This document shows positions 21,985 through 22,527 of a stretch of DNA of 22,527 nt, in pieces (positions within the stretch are counted from its first letter, which is position 1; the number at the start of each line of letters is the position of its first letter). The position numbers were made by a program, and so were the translations under genes. The notes under the pieces are model-generated. The model saw only the letters and a program-made list of their open reading frames with translations. It ran no database searches and was not told the origin of the DNA. The stretch lies in IMG/VR virus record IMGVR_UViG_3300008120_001328, positions 1 through 22,527 of that record. The stretch is one strand, 5' to 3'. The DNA comes from a virus.

Positions 21985-22177
21985 AGTCCTAGCAAGTGTA
22001 CTTATCGTGACAGCAGGTGTATCCCTTTATCACTTCCTTGAGTGGGGTTACTACAAGATCGAAGACAAGTTCTACGAATGGAAGCATCAGGAAGAGATTG
22101 CAAAGTTCGAGGAGTACATCAAGAGTATTGAGACCATCACCAAGGCACCAGCAAAGAAGACAACAAAGAAGAAGTGA
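21977..22177 (+). CDS. Small one-TM protein with Lys-rich tail
   Basis: 66 residues. One hydrophobic helix (about 4-20, VLASVLIVTAGVSLYHF) is followed by charged helical residues (YKIEDKFYEWKHQEEIAKFE) and a Lys/Thr tail (KAPAKKTTKKK). Start and stop overlap both neighbours, and the ribosome site GGAG is near 21966-21969. It is probably a membrane-anchored accessory of unknown role. Confidence 0.7.
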   Translation: MNEVLASVLIVTAGVSLYHFLEWGYYKIEDKFYEWKHQEEIAKFEEYIKSIETITKAPAKKTTKKK

Positions 22178-22527
22178 TGAAGCAACTTACATTTGTTTCT
22201 CTCTTCGCTGGAGTAGGTGGGTTTGATCTTGGCTTTGAACAAGCAGGAATGAAATGCGTTGGTCAGGTTGAGATTGATAAGCATTGTCAGAAGGTGTTGC
22301 AGAAACATTGGCCCGATGTTCCTCTTCACGATGATGTAACAACAGCAACCGATTGGGCAAACGAGAAAGGATTGGTAGGAAATGTCGACATCGTATGCGG
22401 AGGATTCCCATGTCAAGATGTCTCAGTCGCTGGCAGAAGAGCTGGTATCGCTGGGGCAAGAAGTGGACTCTTCTGGGATGCCATTCGATTTGCTAGGGAA
22501 GTCAAAGCACACACGCTCATCTTGGAG
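22177..22527 (+). CDS. dcm: DNA (cytosine-5) methyltransferase, N-terminal part (runs off window)
   Basis: 117 residues visible, starting in a TGATG overlap. Motif I is FAGVGGFDLG (residues 10-19) and the catalytic motif IV is GGFPCQDVSVAGRR with Cys79 in Pro-Cys-Gln, as in bacterial m5C methyltransferases. The target-recognition domain and motifs VI-X lie beyond the end. No restriction gene is seen beside it within the window, so it may protect phage DNA or act in regulation. dcm is used only as the general family name. Confidence 0.93.
   Translation, partial: MKQLTFVSLFAGVGGFDLGFEQAGMKCVGQVEIDKHCQKVLQKHWPDVPLHDDVTTATDWANEKGLVGNVDIVCGGFPCQDVSVAGRRAGIAGARSGLFWDAIRFAREVKAHTLILE

Noticed and set aside
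1-22527. CRISPR array, insertion sequence or full tRNA/rRNA gene
   Set aside because: No regularly spaced repeats, transposase motifs, terminal inverted repeats or complete RNA structures were seen.

Overview
The window looks like part of a tailed-phage genome (or a prophage) of a moderately AT-rich actinobacterial host. Every convincing gene is on the + strand, and most neighbours touch or overlap (TAATG, ATGA, TGATG junctions). The actinobacterial assignment rests mainly on a complete WhiB-type Fe-S regulator gene (20648-20953), a family essentially restricted to Actinobacteria and their phages, and on an M15-type lysin resembling those of actinophages. An N4gp56-type capsid protein, large internal virion proteins and no visible tape-measure gene suggest a podovirus-like particle. 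By eye, base composition fits a low-GC freshwater or marine actinobacterium, but that is inference.

Layout. (1) 1-5726: four or five large proteins of the internal-virion or ejected-protein type, including a LysM protein with a GGT/GGD linker. (2) 5727-5893: a non-coding leader with a tRNA T-arm-like structure. (3) 5894-7165: scaffold and major capsid protein, then a strong hairpin. (4) 7225-9109: small head-associated genes, a proteasome-like Ntn hydrolase and three tiny lysine-rich proteins. (5) 9109-14366: neck/adaptor protein, Ser/Ala-rich tail fibre, a stand-alone Mtd-N-like module, a beta-rich protein, two tandem glycine-rich adhesin-like paralogues and a further fibre-associated protein. 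(6) 14458-17934: a large tail/virion protein, a one-TM protein, a class I methyltransferase, an M15-type lysin and a holin-like protein, closed by a textbook terminator at 17958-17986. (7) 17987-18180: a regulatory gap. (8) 18181-22527: the start of a second, early/replication-type module with two unknown proteins, a broken glycosyltransferase, a RecB/Cas4-like nuclease, a Cys-containing protein, WhiB, a RecA/DnaB-like ATPase, a resolvase-like C-terminal fragment, a one-TM protein and a cytosine-C5 methyltransferase running off the end.

The most notable feature is not a single gene. Several otherwise recognisable genes appear internally shortened or frame-disrupted: the large virion protein near 1320, the capsid protein near 6740, a basic microprotein near 8613, the glycosyltransferase near 19140, the nuclease at an A8 run at 20057-20064, the resolvase-like gene near 21801-21825, and possibly a tRNA near 5746. 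This may be assembly or population collapse, or real decay or recoding; read mapping would decide. Biologically interesting candidates are the proteasome-like hydrolase beside the lysine-rich microproteins, the tandem glycine-rich adhesins, and a C-terminal MGA tail shared by two adjacent fibre proteins. No confident new defence or mobile system was seen.
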